A stretch of DNA of 64,000 bases from Ignavibacteria bacterium (GTDB lineage Bacteria > Bacteroidota > Ignavibacteria > Tepidaquicellales > Tepidaquicellaceae), in NCBI GenBank assembly GCA_019187405.1, contig JABAQZ010000025.1:1-64000 (forward strand). Reading direction: 5' to 3'. Made by a program: the position numbers and the translations under genes. Under the pieces are notes generated by a model. The model was given only the letters and a program-made list of their open reading frames with translations, was not told the origin of the DNA and made no database searches. Shown here in pieces: positions 17,292-28,239 of this stretch; position 1 is the first letter of the stretch, and each line of letters starts with the position of its first letter.

Positions 17292-20200
17292 TCACAAATC
17301 AAAGCCAAAGAGTATTCCGAAATAAAAATTCCATTCCTGTCCGTATGTAACCGTCTGATTTTGATAAACATCCGAAAATTTATCAAATCCATAAGCGGCA
17401 TCGATGAAAATGCTTGTCGGAAAAACATAATATGAGAATGCCTGTAGCCGGAGCTGAAATCCGATATCCTTTTTAAAATCGCTCATTGTTACGTCAGAGC
17501 CTTTCCATGCATTCCCATAATCACCATAAACTGAAAAATACAGTTTATCGAGATAAAGCGGAGACATCCTCGTATCTATTTTTGAAAAAATAGGGAGTCG
17601 GTAGATAAGCTTACCGAATGCCATTCTATTGCCCCCGAGAGAATAAAACGGATAACCTCTCATGCCGGGAAGACCTGCAGCATATAAATTGTAAAAATCA
17701 TCTACAGGCGGACCGAAAATCGTTCCCCCCGTTAACTGAAGAGACAATGAATGACTGTTTTTGAAGAGTCCGAAAGTTTCAATCCATGTTCCCTGCAGCT
17801 TATGAAGATTGTTTCTTTCGTAACTGGTAATAATATTTCCCTGGTCATCACCAGAAAGAGAAGGATTAATATCACTTATCTCATAATCATAACGCACATC
17901 TAATTTTCTGCCAATCGGATTAATGTCGGAATTTCTGTTGGGATATACATAATCATATTTATACTGTAAAGAAAAATCGCTCGCTTTGAAATATGTTTCC
18001 TTAATCGAAGGTACTGAACCCTGTCTTCTTGGAACTGCATACGCGTCGGTTACATAAGCGTAATTTGAATATGAGTAACCAAACTTCACTTCATGATTGA
18101 AGTTTATAATGTTAAAAGCCATGCCGAAATCAAAAGACAAAAGATTGTATGTTAAACCGATGTTTATGGTATCAACGGGAAGTCCGAGCAATGCATCTGA
18201 AACTCTTGTTACGTTATATCCTTCGAGAGTAAAACGCGGAGCGAAATTAAGGGATTTTGTAAAAAAATCTTTGAAAAAAGGAAAACCGTTGTCATAGGCA
18301 AACTGCAGAAACAAATCACGCTCACCCTTTATATTCACCGATGCGCCTCCGAAAATTGAAAACCTGTTCAGCACTTCATTCGAGAAAAAGTAAAGACCGG
18401 GCTTTATTGCTTCGAAAAAATTAAATTTATTTTTTCTCTGATAAGTATCAAATCTCAGAACGGGAACAAATGAAAGTGTAGTGAATTTACTTTTATATGG
18501 AACGCTGTTTAATTTTGGTAACTCCTTATCGTCAAAATTTTTCAGACTTGTCCAGTTGATATAACTTCCAGCGCTTAAAGTATCATTTGAATATTTTGTA
18601 ATCAACTGGTCTGGCTTGATATACGCGCCTACCAAAGCCGGATCTTTTTCGGAATAATTTTCAAGCAAGGCAATTTTATAACCGGTGGAAGTATAGCTGG
18701 AATACGCAAGATTACCTGAGCTGTCAATCGAAGGCATAAAAGCTCCGCCGGTAACATTTGTAATCTGTCTGACTTCCTTATTTTCGAGGTTCAGAGAATA
18801 AATATTAAAAATCCCCGTATTGTTGCTTGAGTAAAAAATCTTTTTACCGTCTTTTGAATAAACCGGATTTCTGTAGTCTATTCCCGGATTATCAAAAACA
18901 AAGCTTATTTCTCCCGTTAGAATATTTATTTCGGCAATTTTTCTATTGTCTTCATAAGAGAAATCGAAAATGATTTTAGTCCCGTCCGGAGAAAATTTTG
19001 GATTATATACTTGTTCTCCGTTTTTAAAATTAGTCAGATTTTTTCTGTTCTTTGCATCGGTATTCGCGGTATATAAGTTTAATGTACCGTCGCCATTAAT
19101 CACGAAGCATATTTTTTTCCCGTCCGGAGAATAAGAAGGAGAAAAAGCCCGAAGGTCATCGGTTAATTTATTTTCTTTTTTACTGCTGAATTCATATTCA
19201 TATAAATCATAAACTGTGGAATGATGGATGGTAGGAGGGGATTTTCTTTTTGCATAAATAACTTTCTTGCCGTCAGGGGACCATGAATAGTTAGTCGTAA
19301 CCGGAGCTTCAATCATTTCAGATTTTTTTGTCGAAAGATTGTAAACAAACAAACCGGTTGATCCGTAATCGAAATCCTGATTTGATAAATATGAAACCTT
19401 TTTACCGTCAGGGGAAAATTGCGGGTAATAATTTGCAAATCCCGTTTTTTCAATTAATTTACCTTCTATTTTATCTTTCTTAACATTTTTCAGTCTGTTT
19501 TCATAATCGTTTCTCAAATAAGCTTTCCATTCATAATAAATATCTTTCCCGTCTTTTCCCAGCGCATCTTTCATGGCTTTATCAACGCTGAAGTTTGTCA
19601 GATCTCCGAGATTTTTGGATATTGCTTTTAACTTTTGTTCGCCGTATTTATCGGCTATATATCTTGTCAGTCCATAACCGAGATTGTAAATTGATTCTGC
19701 TTTAAGACTTGTTATGGAAGAAAACTGACCCATCTCTCCCCAGCTAAGCAAATTATCATCCTGAATATAACTTCGCAATATCATATCCCTATGTGAATCC
19801 CACTTTTCATAATTCAGCTGCTGCCGCTGATATTGCGCTGTGCCTTCAGCAAACCATGCAGGAACTCCAACTCCGGAAATTGGATATGAAACAATTGCAT
19901 TTGGATAACCATACAGGACATCCGGTCTGATTTCGTTTTCATAGCCAAGCCACTGCAGATAAACAGCGGGCATTTTTCTGGAAAATTTCATAGCTGCCTG
20001 TATCTGAATTGCATGTGTAAATTCATGAGTGATGACATTTCTCAGCCAGTTGTGCGTGCCTCTTAAATCATAATCGAGAGCAGTTGCATAAATCTCAATT
20101 CTGTTTCCGTAATAATCTGTTGCTCCGTTTGCAATATCTGAGACATCATTTACGATAAAAGTTACTTTCTCATCTGGTCTATAATCATACAAGTCAGTAA

Positions 20201-20402
20201 TAGGTTTAAATACTTCTTCCGCAATTTTTGCAATTGTATTGGCAGTTCTTTGAGTGCCATCGTGATAATGAATATAAAAATGAGGTGTTTCAATTGTGTA
20301 CCAGTCAAGTTCCGGATGTGAATCAAACTGTGCTTTAACATGGCTTATGTTAAATAAAATAAGACAGATAATTGCAGGAATATGATATTTTTTATTAAAC
20401 AT
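17292..20402 (-). CDS. Outer-membrane fusion: gluzincin metallopeptidase-like domain, TolB/PD40 propeller and C-terminal beta-barrel
   Basis: 1,036 residues. A signal peptide covers 1-25 (ends HVKAQ). Residues 33-290 form a peptidase-MA-like domain with HEFTH at 126-130 and AWFAEGTAQY with Glu186, a complete gluzincin zinc site. Residues 320-610 contain about six PD40/TolB propeller blades with repeated FSPDGKK, WSPDGKK or YSPDGKK motifs. The last 350 or so residues have alternating aromatic strands like an Omp85/surface-antigen barrel (GNRMAFGKLIYRLP, YLDKLYFSVYGDYG) and end in LFGFDL. The domain order suggests an outer-membrane anchored protease or chaperone facing the periplasm or exterior. 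The substrate is unknown. It is transcribed divergently from sprA, with 179 bp between the starts. Confidence 0.8.
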   Translation of the reverse strand: MFNKKYHIPAIICLILFNISHVKAQFDSHPELDWYTIETPHFYIHYHDGTQRTANTIAKIAEEVFKPITDLYDYRPDEKVTFIVNDVSDIANGATDYYGNRIEIYATALDYDLRGTHNWLRNVITHEFTHAIQIQAAMKFSRKMPAVYLQWLGYENEIRPDVLYGYPNAIVSYPISGVGVPAWFAEGTAQYQRQQLNYEKWDSHRDMILRSYIQDDNLLSWGEMGQFSSITSLKAESIYNLGYGLTRYIADKYGEQKLKAISKNLGDLTNFSVDKAMKDALGKDGKDIYYEWKAYLRNDYENRLKNVKKDKIEGKLIEKTGFANYYPQFSPDGKKVSYLSNQDFDYGSTGLFVYNLSTKKSEMIEAPVTTNYSWSPDGKKVIYAKRKSPPTIHHSTVYDLYEYEFSSKKENKLTDDLRAFSPSYSPDGKKICFVINGDGTLNLYTANTDAKNRKNLTNFKNGEQVYNPKFSPDGTKIIFDFSYEDNRKIAEINILTGEISFVFDNPGIDYRNPVYSKDGKKIFYSSNNTGIFNIYSLNLENKEVRQITNVTGGAFMPSIDSSGNLAYSSYTSTGYKIALLENYSEKDPALVGAYIKPDQLITKYSNDTLSAGSYINWTSLKNFDDKELPKLNSVPYKSKFTTLSFVPVLRFDTYQRKNKFNFFEAIKPGLYFFSNEVLNRFSIFGGASVNIKGERDLFLQFAYDNGFPFFKDFFTKSLNFAPRFTLEGYNVTRVSDALLGLPVDTINIGLTYNLLSFDFGMAFNIINFNHEVKFGYSYSNYAYVTDAYAVPRRQGSVPSIKETYFKASDFSLQYKYDYVYPNRNSDINPIGRKLDVRYDYEISDINPSLSGDDQGNIITSYERNNLHKLQGTWIETFGLFKNSHSLSLQLTGGTIFGPPVDDFYNLYAAGLPGMRGYPFYSLGGNRMAFGKLIYRLPIFSKIDTRMSPLYLDKLYFSVYGDYGNAWKGSDVTMSDFKKDIGFQLRLQAFSYYVFPTSIFIDAAYGFDKFSDVYQNQTVTYGQEWNFYFGILFGFDL

Positions 20403-20581
20403 TGAAAATTAAATTGTTAATAATTATAATTGAATCAAAATAAGATAAAAAAAGCTTAACTGTATTAATTAAGAGAGATAATTCGGTAAGAAAAAAATCA
20501 AATAATAGAGAATTTTTATTTTTAAATTAAAAGAATACTTATAGAAAATATATACGATTTTTAAATCAGAAACAAAGAAAG

Positions 20582-23500
20582 TTGAATCAAGTATTTTTAA
20601 TAAACAAGAAAAGAAGTTTTACAACTTCTTCTTTTTTATTAATAATAATAATTTTATTCTCGATTAGCAATGTTTCTTTTTCGCAAGGAAGAAGAGACAG
20701 ATTAAGCGGACCTCCCACATACGTCAAGGTAAAGCAGGATACATCGAATGCATTTTTGGGAGATACTCTTTATACAATCGATTCGACAAGACTGCAGCCA
20801 GTTGATTCTACTGCAAGGATCAAGTATTTTAAATATGTACCTGAATATACATTTGGCACCAAAATCATGGCTCCGTCTTCTCCGCTTCTGCTTGAAAATT
20901 CATCTCAGATTAAAAAAGATATTTCATTTGACACAGATGGTAATGTTATAATTAAAGAGACCTTTGACGGGGACGAAATACGCGCACCTCTTGTAGTGCC
21001 TCTTGATGTTTATCTGAATGAAATTTCAAAAGTTAATGAAAGAAAAATATTTAGCGATCTTGTTGCAGAAAAATTTAAAGGAAACACGCAGGATGATCTT
21101 ACGCAGCTATTTGAAAAATTCACTGACATTACAATTCCGCTTCCATTTAAATCAGAAAGTATATTTGGTCCTCCTACTTTTAATCTTAAGCTAAACGGAG
21201 CTGTTGATATTACTGCTTCATTTCAGAATTCCACAAGCGATGTGCAGAATACATTTGGAACGAGCAACTCAAACAGCGCAATTAATTTCAAGCAGGAAGT
21301 TCAGCTGACTGCCAAAGGTGTTGTCGGAGACAAGCTTACAATAGATGCCGATTATAATACGCAAAGACTTTTTGATTTTGAAAATCAGCTGAAACTGAAA
21401 TATGAGGGCTATGCCGACGAAGTTATAAAAAAGATTGAAGGAGGAAACGTTACTCTCGAGACAAGTTCAGGTCTTATAAGTTCATCTCAAGCGCTTTTCG
21501 GAGTAAGAGGAGATTTTCAGCTCGGCAGTCTTTCTTTGTCAGCGGTTGTATCACAGAAAAAAAGTAAAACGGAAACGAAGGACTATTCAGGCGGCGCACA
21601 GGAGCAAGTATTCAACTTAAAGGTTTGGGATTATTCCGACAATCATTATTTTCTCGATACTATTTACAAAGCAAGATTTTTAAATGTATATAATGACCCT
21701 GCAATTGATACTGCGACGAGCAGGCTTGCCATCAATGATCAGACTTTTGAAGTTTGGGTACAGACTGAAAACACAACATCCGGATACAGAGATGCAAGTT
21801 TGATTGTTGATCTGCCTGTAATGCCTGCCGGCGGTTACACGGATACAAACTTAATCAGACCTCCGACAATTCAAGGTATCAGCACATCGGGTAAAGTAAG
21901 AAAACTAAGTCTCAGCGAATATTCGTTGGATAAGTACGCCGGTTTCTTAGCATTGAAAATTAACATACCTGAAAATTATTTTGTGGGAGTTGCTTACAGC
22001 CGTATAAATACAGGCGAACAGTTTGGAACTATTAGCACTGATTCCAGCATGCAGTCTTTTGATACGCTGATTCTTAAAATGGTAAAGGTGCAGAATCTTC
22101 TTCCGACAAATACACATGCCTGGAATTTAAAAATGAAAAATATTTATAAGCTTCCGGTTACAAGAGTGATTAAGGAAGGGTTTGAATTCGGGATAAATTT
22201 TCTGGTAGATAATGTCCCTTCGCCTAATCTGCCGAACGTTCAGACTCCGCTTATACATATCATGGGACTCGACAAATATACAAACGGCAGAACAGGAGCG
22301 CCGGATAATCTTTTTGATTTTATCCCCGGCGTTACGATTGATCCCGAAGGCGGTTTTGTAATTTTCCCGACACTTCAGCCGTTTTATGAAAACTTCAAGA
22401 ATTTTACCGGCGCTGCAATCGACTCGGCCACTTACTGGTATCCGGAAATTTACTCAAGTCTTAAAACCGATGCAAACAGACTTCCGAATGCAAATAATTA
22501 TTCACTTGTCGGAAAAGCAAGAGGCGAAGCTGGAATCAGTAACACTATCAATCTCGGATTTAACATTGTAGAAGGCAGCGTTGTCATAAGAAACGGCAAT
22601 ATCGAGCTGATACCAAATGTAGATTATACGGTTGATTATTCCACCGGAACGGTAGTAATAAAAAATGCATCGGCTTTGCTGTCAAAAGATCTGAAAATTT
22701 CATTTGAACAAAATGATCTTTTTACTTTAGCATCAAAAACATTTATCGGCTTAAGAGGCAGTTATAAAATTTCTGATAGAAGTTCGTTAGGGTTTACCTA
22801 TGTAAATTTAAAGCAGGAAACTCTTAATGATAAAGTAAGAATAGGTGAAGAGCCGACAAACAATTCAATGTATGGCATTGACTTCTCCGCGGAAATACCA
22901 TCAAAGATGTTAACGGGAATTGTAAACTTGCTTCCCGGATACAATACCAAAGAGATCTCATCAATATCATTCAGAGGGGAACTTGCTGCAATAAGTCCAG
23001 ATCCGAATACTCTTAAAAGTGAAATACCCGGAGACAACAATGAAGCAATAGCATACATTGACGACATGGAAGGCGCAAAAAAGATTATTTCTCTTGGCGG
23101 GACATACAATTCATGGACAATGGCTTCTGTGCCTCTTAGCAATTCGATTGAAAACTGTTCAAGCTGCAGAGATCTGAAAAATTCGAAAAGGGGTAAGATA
23201 AAATGGTTTAACATTTCAAACAGCGAGCTTATTACGAATATTTATCCTGAAAAAGTTGTGCAGGCACAACAGAATACAATCACGCCGTTTTACATTGCTT
23301 ATAATCCCAACAAAAGAGGAACATATAATTACAATGGTCATTACGATACGATTCCCGATAAGAAAACCACATGGAACGGAATTATGAAATATCTTAATAC
23401 CACAAACAATGATCTTGTAAATGAAAATATCAACTTCATTGAATTCAGCATGAAAGTCGAGGGAGGGGAGTCTTCTTTATCGACAGGGAAACTTATTATT

Positions 23501-26500
23501 GATTTGGGCAACATATCTCAGGATGCCATCCCCAACGGCAAACTCGATACCGAAGATTCTTTGAAAAACGGCGAGCTCAGACAAAAAGACGATATCGGGC
23601 TTGACTATCATACAAAAGCGCAGGAAGATTCAATTTGGATTGCGCGTAATCCCGGAGTTACCGTTCCAGAAGATCCTGCTCTCGATAATTTTGTAAGTAC
23701 AAATCTCGATCCGTTATATGAATTTATAAATGGAACGGAAGGAAACTCCATTTCGGATGTAGGAAGAAGACCGGATACTGAAGACTTAAACAGGCAGGGC
23801 AATGAACGAAACGGAGATGATTATTTCCAGTTTGAAGTTGACCTGAATATCATTGATAATCCATATATAGTAGGGCAAGGTCTTAACGGCTGGCGTCAGT
23901 ATAAAATACCTTTGTCTCAATTCACAGAAAAATACGGCAATGCAGTTTTTACAAACATTCAGTTTGCAAGATTATGGATTACCGGTGTAAGCGATAGTGT
24001 CAGACTAACTATGTATGACATGAATCTGACCGGAAACCAATGGGTAAAAAACAACAAGACTGACACAACATATAACATTACGACAGTTAATCTCGAGGAA
24101 AATTCGACTTTTTATTCCAGCCCTGTTCCGGGAGATATTTTGAGGCAGACAGTCAGAGGTCAAAACAACGTCAACACGCTTTCAAATGAGCAGTCTTTGT
24201 CGCTCGTCGTATCAAACCTAACAAACGGAGTAAGGAAAATTGCAAGAAAGGATTTCAGCTCTGCGCCGCTTGATCTTTTTAATTACAGGACAATGAAGCT
24301 TTTTGTAAACGGAGATCCTTCATTTAATTATACAAGCGACAGAATTTATGATGCGACAATGGTGATAAGATTTGGCAATGATTCGAATAATTATTATGAA
24401 TACCGAGCGCCAATACATCCAGATGTGAGAAGACCCGATGCATTATGGAATTCGCAAAATCAGGTTACAATAAATTTTGACGACCTTACGAAAATTAAGC
24501 TTTCAAGAGACAGCTCAAACATCGTTGTCCAGTCATCCGTTCCGAGTACCTATGGTCCACCGGGCGCCGTGTATGAAGTATATGGCAATCCAGATCTTAA
24601 AGCCATCAGAGAAATCATACTTGGAGTAGAAAAAAACCGATCCAGTCTGAACTCTTCAATTTCGGGTAGTGTATGGTTTAATGAGGTGAGACTAATCAAT
24701 GTTATTGACGACAACGGAATTGCATTCAATGCAAGCGCAAACATTAAGCTTGCAGATCTTCTCGATTTCAGATTTGGACTCTCAAAGACGGATCCATTTT
24801 TTCATACTCTTGATGGCAGAATAGGCTCGAGAACTACGGGACTTTCATGGGACTTCAGTACAACGCTTAATCTCCATAAAATAATAAACAATGCTTTTGC
24901 TTCGTTCCTTTCCGATGAATGGAGTAATTTTCTGACTCTGCCCATTACTTATACTCATTCGGAGAATATGATAAATCCGAGATACTTTCCCGGAACCGAT
25001 ATCGCTCTTGACAAAGCAGCCGAAGAAAGATACAATAAAATAATCCGTGAAGGAGGCACTCCCGAAGAAGCTCAGCTTGCAAAAGAAAATCTCCTGCTTG
25101 AAGCGCAGTCATTAAATGTAAGAAATAATCTTAGTATAACGGGATTGAATTTTAACTTCCCGACAAATAATTATTTTATCAAGAATATAATTAATAAGTT
25201 TTTATTCAACTTTAATTTCGATCTTGGAGATTCAAGAGACCTGACTTATGAAAATAAAGATGACAGCCGATATTCAGGCGGTGTAAGCTTTGGCACGGAC
25301 TTCGGACTTGCCGATATTCTGAATCTTAACATTGGCAAGCTTATACCTCTCGGTGAAAATTACAGCAATGCGAAATTATATTTCTGTCTTCCGTTTATTC
25401 CTCTCGCTCCTCTTTTTTCAAATAATTTCAGCGCTTCAATGGATTACAACCGCTTAAACGCGGAATCAAAACAGAGAAGATTTCTTTTTGATGATATACC
25501 CTCCAGAAGCTTTACCGCAAACAGGGGATTCAGGTTTGACTGGAAGTTTCTTGAAAACTGGATATTTGATTTAAACGGTAATTATGAATTCAGAGCAGGA
25601 AGTGATTTGACAAATGTCGAAGTATCAAATGACAGCGTTCAGAAATCAAGCAGTCAGATATTCAACGATATTTTTTTTACTGACAACGGATTGATAAATT
25701 GGGGGAAAGACCTTGATTACATTCAAAATGTTACAATGAATCCGAGACTAAATATTCCATTCATTGATAGATTTCTGACTGTCAGCGGAAGTTATAATGT
25801 TCGTTATGGATGGATAAATCCGAATCAATCCGTCAATGTTGGTTATAATGTCGGTTATACAAATTCTTTTTCATCTACGGGGAATTTAAAACTCAAGGAA
25901 ATATTCAACTTGTTTGGCGGAAGTTCAGATGGAACAGAAGGCAAATTACGCGCTAACGGAATTTCACGCGATTCCGTAGATGATAAGCAAAGCAAAGGTC
26001 AGAGTCTTGCCAATATTCTCAAAATTTTTGGTACTTTCATTCCTAATGATATTAATATTACTTTCACTCAAGATAATTCTGTATCAAATGCCGGTGTTAC
26101 CGGCTTACCCGGATTTGGAAATTTCTGGTTTTATCCGACTACGCAGGATAATCTTGGTCCGTCAAGACTTTATCAACTTGGTCTTAGTCTGTATCCCGGA
26201 CAAAGAGCTCCTAATCTTGCCCAGCTGAATGATTCATATACAACAGGTAATTCTTTGTCATTTCAAACTACCATTAATCCGATCATTCCTGAATTTGTTA
26301 CAATGTCATTAAACTTTAAAACGGGATGGGGATTTTCAAATAATTTGATTTATCAATCTGACGGTATCGGAAATATTGGCAATCCAATTAGTAAAACAAG
26401 TTCGATTACTTCGGGTAACTCAATGTTCTTTGCAGGAAATGCCGAAGATATAAGCTATAGTTATGATGTGAATAATGTTCCGCAAAACAGAAGAAATCTC

Positions 26501-27178
26501 TCGAGCGCATTTCAGGATCAGGTTGCATCTTTTCCATTCCCCAATTGGAGCTTAACAATTTCAGGTTTGGAGAGATTTCCTTTCTTTTCAAACTTTGCAA
26601 CTTCCGTAACTCTTGACAATACTTTCATTTCAGATTACAGAGAAAGCAGACTGATTGATGTTACAAGTTATGACATTCCGAATCAGCTTTCAGTAATTCA
26701 ATCATTCAGTCCTCTGCTTGGTTTGAATATAAATTTCAAAGAAGTGTTGGGAGGCAATTTAACTTCTTCATTCAGACTGAATACAAGCACTTCCAATACG
26801 CTTTCTCCGATTGCCGCGCAGATTCAGACTATTAATACGAGCGAGTGGAGCATTAATGCCAACTTTACAAAAACGGGATTCAGCATTCCTCTTTTCGGAT
26901 TGTCGCTTCAAAATGACATTTCATTTGCGCTGACTTTGTCAAAAACTACCAACGAGCCGATTAACTATGAACTCGGAACGGGTTTTAATCAGGCTGTTTT
27001 CGGTAACGGTTCCTCTGTAACAAACATCAATCCGTCGATACAATATTCACTGAGCTCCAAAGTTTCGATGCAGTTGTTTTATAAATACATCAAGACAGAA
27101 CCAACGGGACAAACACTTACAACAGTTCCGCGGACAAGTAATGAAGGAGGTCTGAACATCAGAATTACGATTCAGTGA
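20582..27178 (+). CDS. sprA: Type IX secretion system outer-membrane translocon SprA
   Basis: 2,198 residues, slightly shorter than the 2,300-2,500 typical of Bacteroidetes SprA/Sov. The start is TTG (no ATG precedes the signal peptide), followed by a signal sequence ending near VSFSQ at about 35. The protein is rich in amphipathic strands throughout, with characteristic segments FGPPTFNLKLNG, LTIDADYNTQRLFDFENQ, NVTLETSSGLISSSQALFGV, AYIDDMEGAKK and SGSVWFNEVRL. SprA is the giant beta-barrel pore that exports proteins bearing C-terminal sorting domains, such as the one encoded at the left edge of the window. Other T9SS parts are not in the window. Its stop codon abuts the stop codon of the convergent gene with no spacer. 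Confidence 0.93.
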   Translation: MNQVFLINKKRSFTTSSFLLIIIILFSISNVSFSQGRRDRLSGPPTYVKVKQDTSNAFLGDTLYTIDSTRLQPVDSTARIKYFKYVPEYTFGTKIMAPSSPLLLENSSQIKKDISFDTDGNVIIKETFDGDEIRAPLVVPLDVYLNEISKVNERKIFSDLVAEKFKGNTQDDLTQLFEKFTDITIPLPFKSESIFGPPTFNLKLNGAVDITASFQNSTSDVQNTFGTSNSNSAINFKQEVQLTAKGVVGDKLTIDADYNTQRLFDFENQLKLKYEGYADEVIKKIEGGNVTLETSSGLISSSQALFGVRGDFQLGSLSLSAVVSQKKSKTETKDYSGGAQEQVFNLKVWDYSDNHYFLDTIYKARFLNVYNDPAIDTATSRLAINDQTFEVWVQTENTTSGYRDASLIVDLPVMPAGGYTDTNLIRPPTIQGISTSGKVRKLSLSEYSLDKYAGFLALKINIPENYFVGVAYSRINTGEQFGTISTDSSMQSFDTLILKMVKVQNLLPTNTHAWNLKMKNIYKLPVTRVIKEGFEFGINFLVDNVPSPNLPNVQTPLIHIMGLDKYTNGRTGAPDNLFDFIPGVTIDPEGGFVIFPTLQPFYENFKNFTGAAIDSATYWYPEIYSSLKTDANRLPNANNYSLVGKARGEAGISNTINLGFNIVEGSVVIRNGNIELIPNVDYTVDYSTGTVVIKNASALLSKDLKISFEQNDLFTLASKTFIGLRGSYKISDRSSLGFTYVNLKQETLNDKVRIGEEPTNNSMYGIDFSAEIPSKMLTGIVNLLPGYNTKEISSISFRGELAAISPDPNTLKSEIPGDNNEAIAYIDDMEGAKKIISLGGTYNSWTMASVPLSNSIENCSSCRDLKNSKRGKIKWFNISNSELITNIYPEKVVQAQQNTITPFYIAYNPNKRGTYNYNGHYDTIPDKKTTWNGIMKYLNTTNNDLVNENINFIEFSMKVEGGESSLSTGKLIIDLGNISQDAIPNGKLDTEDSLKNGELRQKDDIGLDYHTKAQEDSIWIARNPGVTVPEDPALDNFVSTNLDPLYEFINGTEGNSISDVGRRPDTEDLNRQGNERNGDDYFQFEVDLNIIDNPYIVGQGLNGWRQYKIPLSQFTEKYGNAVFTNIQFARLWITGVSDSVRLTMYDMNLTGNQWVKNNKTDTTYNITTVNLEENSTFYSSPVPGDILRQTVRGQNNVNTLSNEQSLSLVVSNLTNGVRKIARKDFSSAPLDLFNYRTMKLFVNGDPSFNYTSDRIYDATMVIRFGNDSNNYYEYRAPIHPDVRRPDALWNSQNQVTINFDDLTKIKLSRDSSNIVVQSSVPSTYGPPGAVYEVYGNPDLKAIREIILGVEKNRSSLNSSISGSVWFNEVRLINVIDDNGIAFNASANIKLADLLDFRFGLSKTDPFFHTLDGRIGSRTTGLSWDFSTTLNLHKIINNAFASFLSDEWSNFLTLPITYTHSENMINPRYFPGTDIALDKAAEERYNKIIREGGTPEEAQLAKENLLLEAQSLNVRNNLSITGLNFNFPTNNYFIKNIINKFLFNFNFDLGDSRDLTYENKDDSRYSGGVSFGTDFGLADILNLNIGKLIPLGENYSNAKLYFCLPFIPLAPLFSNNFSASMDYNRLNAESKQRRFLFDDIPSRSFTANRGFRFDWKFLENWIFDLNGNYEFRAGSDLTNVEVSNDSVQKSSSQIFNDIFFTDNGLINWGKDLDYIQNVTMNPRLNIPFIDRFLTVSGSYNVRYGWINPNQSVNVGYNVGYTNSFSSTGNLKLKEIFNLFGGSSDGTEGKLRANGISRDSVDDKQSKGQSLANILKIFGTFIPNDINITFTQDNSVSNAGVTGLPGFGNFWFYPTTQDNLGPSRLYQLGLSLYPGQRAPNLAQLNDSYTTGNSLSFQTTINPIIPEFVTMSLNFKTGWGFSNNLIYQSDGIGNIGNPISKTSSITSGNSMFFAGNAEDISYSYDVNNVPQNRRNLSSAFQDQVASFPFPNWSLTISGLERFPFFSNFATSVTLDNTFISDYRESRLIDVTSYDIPNQLSVIQSFSPLLGLNINFKEVLGGNLTSSFRLNTSTSNTLSPIAAQIQTINTSEWSINANFTKTGFSIPLFGLSLQNDISFALTLSKTTNEPINYELGTGFNQAVFGNGSSVTNINPSIQYSLSSKVSMQLFYKYIKTEPTGQTLTTVPRTSNEGGLNIRITIQ

Positions 27179-28204
27179 TTACTCCGTCTTTATTGTGATA
27201 GCCCCGGAAATAATTTTGTTTCTGATCTCGTCAAGTTTGGATTTTACATCGGCTGGAATTAACTTCATATTGTTTGAGTCATAAACAAAATCCACTCCCT
27301 TATCTTTCAAACCGAAAGTTTTAATGCCTCCCGTAAATTTATTTTCCTTAAATTCTTTTATTGTCTGAAAAACTGCTTCATCGACTACTTTTACCATGCT
27401 TGTCAGTACAAATCCGGGAGCTTCTTTAAACTGATCCATATCAACACCGATGGAAAGCTTATTGCTCTCTCTTGCAGCTTCAAACAAGCCGAGACCAGAT
27501 AATCCCGAAGCATGATAAATGATGTCTGCTCCGTTTGAATACTGACTTAAAGCTATTTCCTTTGCCTTTCCCGGATTCTTAAAACCATCCGGAGTTACGC
27601 TGACATATCCGCTCAAAACTTTACAGTCAGGATTAATGTATTTTACTCCCTGTATGTAACCTGATTCAAATTTTCTAATTAGCGAAGATTCCATTCCTCC
27701 GATGAATCCGACTGAATTTGTTTTGGTAATTAAAGCAGCAAGAGCTCCGACAAGAAAAGACCCTTCTTCTTCTTTAAATTCTATTGCGGAAATATTCGAG
27801 GGAATCTGTTTTGCAGGATTTACGGAATAGTCAATGCATGCGAATTTTTTGTCAGGGAATTCTTTTGCAATGTTGTTTATGTCATCTGTAAAAATAAATC
27901 CTACTCCAAACACAATTCCGATTTCTTTCTTGCTTGCAAGTTTTCTCAAAGCAGATTCCCTGTCTGAGCCGTCTCCCGGATCTATTACTTCAAAATCGAT
28001 TCCGAGCTCTTGCTTTGCTTTTTCCAGTCCTTTGTAAGCAGCATCGTTAAAAGATTTGTCTCCTCTTCCTCCAATGTCAAATACAAGCCCAGCTTTTAAA
28101 CCGGCAGGTTTGCCGGCGCTTTCGTCATTCCCGTTTTTTTTATTGCATGATAAAAAAATCGTAAACAGTAAAAAGATGTATGCCGGATGAAAATGTTTAA
28201 ACAT
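27179..28204 (-). CDS. BMP/PnrA-family nucleoside-binding lipoprotein
   Basis: 341 residues. A lipobox FLSC (Cys20) follows a hydrophobic leader, so the protein is a lipoprotein. The body matches the basic membrane protein/Med/PnrA family of ABC substrate-binding proteins: GLVFDIGGRGDKSFNDAAYKG (about 38-58, quoted in part), FGVGFIFTDDINNIA, FIGGMESSLIRKFESGY, and IGVDMDQFKEAPG. Members bind nucleosides. Here it is the third gene of a minus-strand run after cdd and tdk, which supports a role in nucleoside capture. No matching permease or ATPase gene is adjacent, so either these lie elsewhere or the protein acts alone as a receptor. It is convergent with sprA, with stop codons abutting exactly. 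Confidence 0.88.
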   Translation of the reverse strand: MFKHFHPAYIFLLFTIFLSCNKKNGNDESAGKPAGLKAGLVFDIGGRGDKSFNDAAYKGLEKAKQELGIDFEVIDPGDGSDRESALRKLASKKEIGIVFGVGFIFTDDINNIAKEFPDKKFACIDYSVNPAKQIPSNISAIEFKEEEGSFLVGALAALITKTNSVGFIGGMESSLIRKFESGYIQGVKYINPDCKVLSGYVSVTPDGFKNPGKAKEIALSQYSNGADIIYHASGLSGLGLFEAARESNKLSIGVDMDQFKEAPGFVLTSMVKVVDEAVFQTIKEFKENKFTGGIKTFGLKDKGVDFVYDSNNMKLIPADVKSKLDEIRNKIISGAITIKTE

Positions 28205-28239
28205 AAAATTAGATGATATATTAAGTATAAGTTTTAAAA

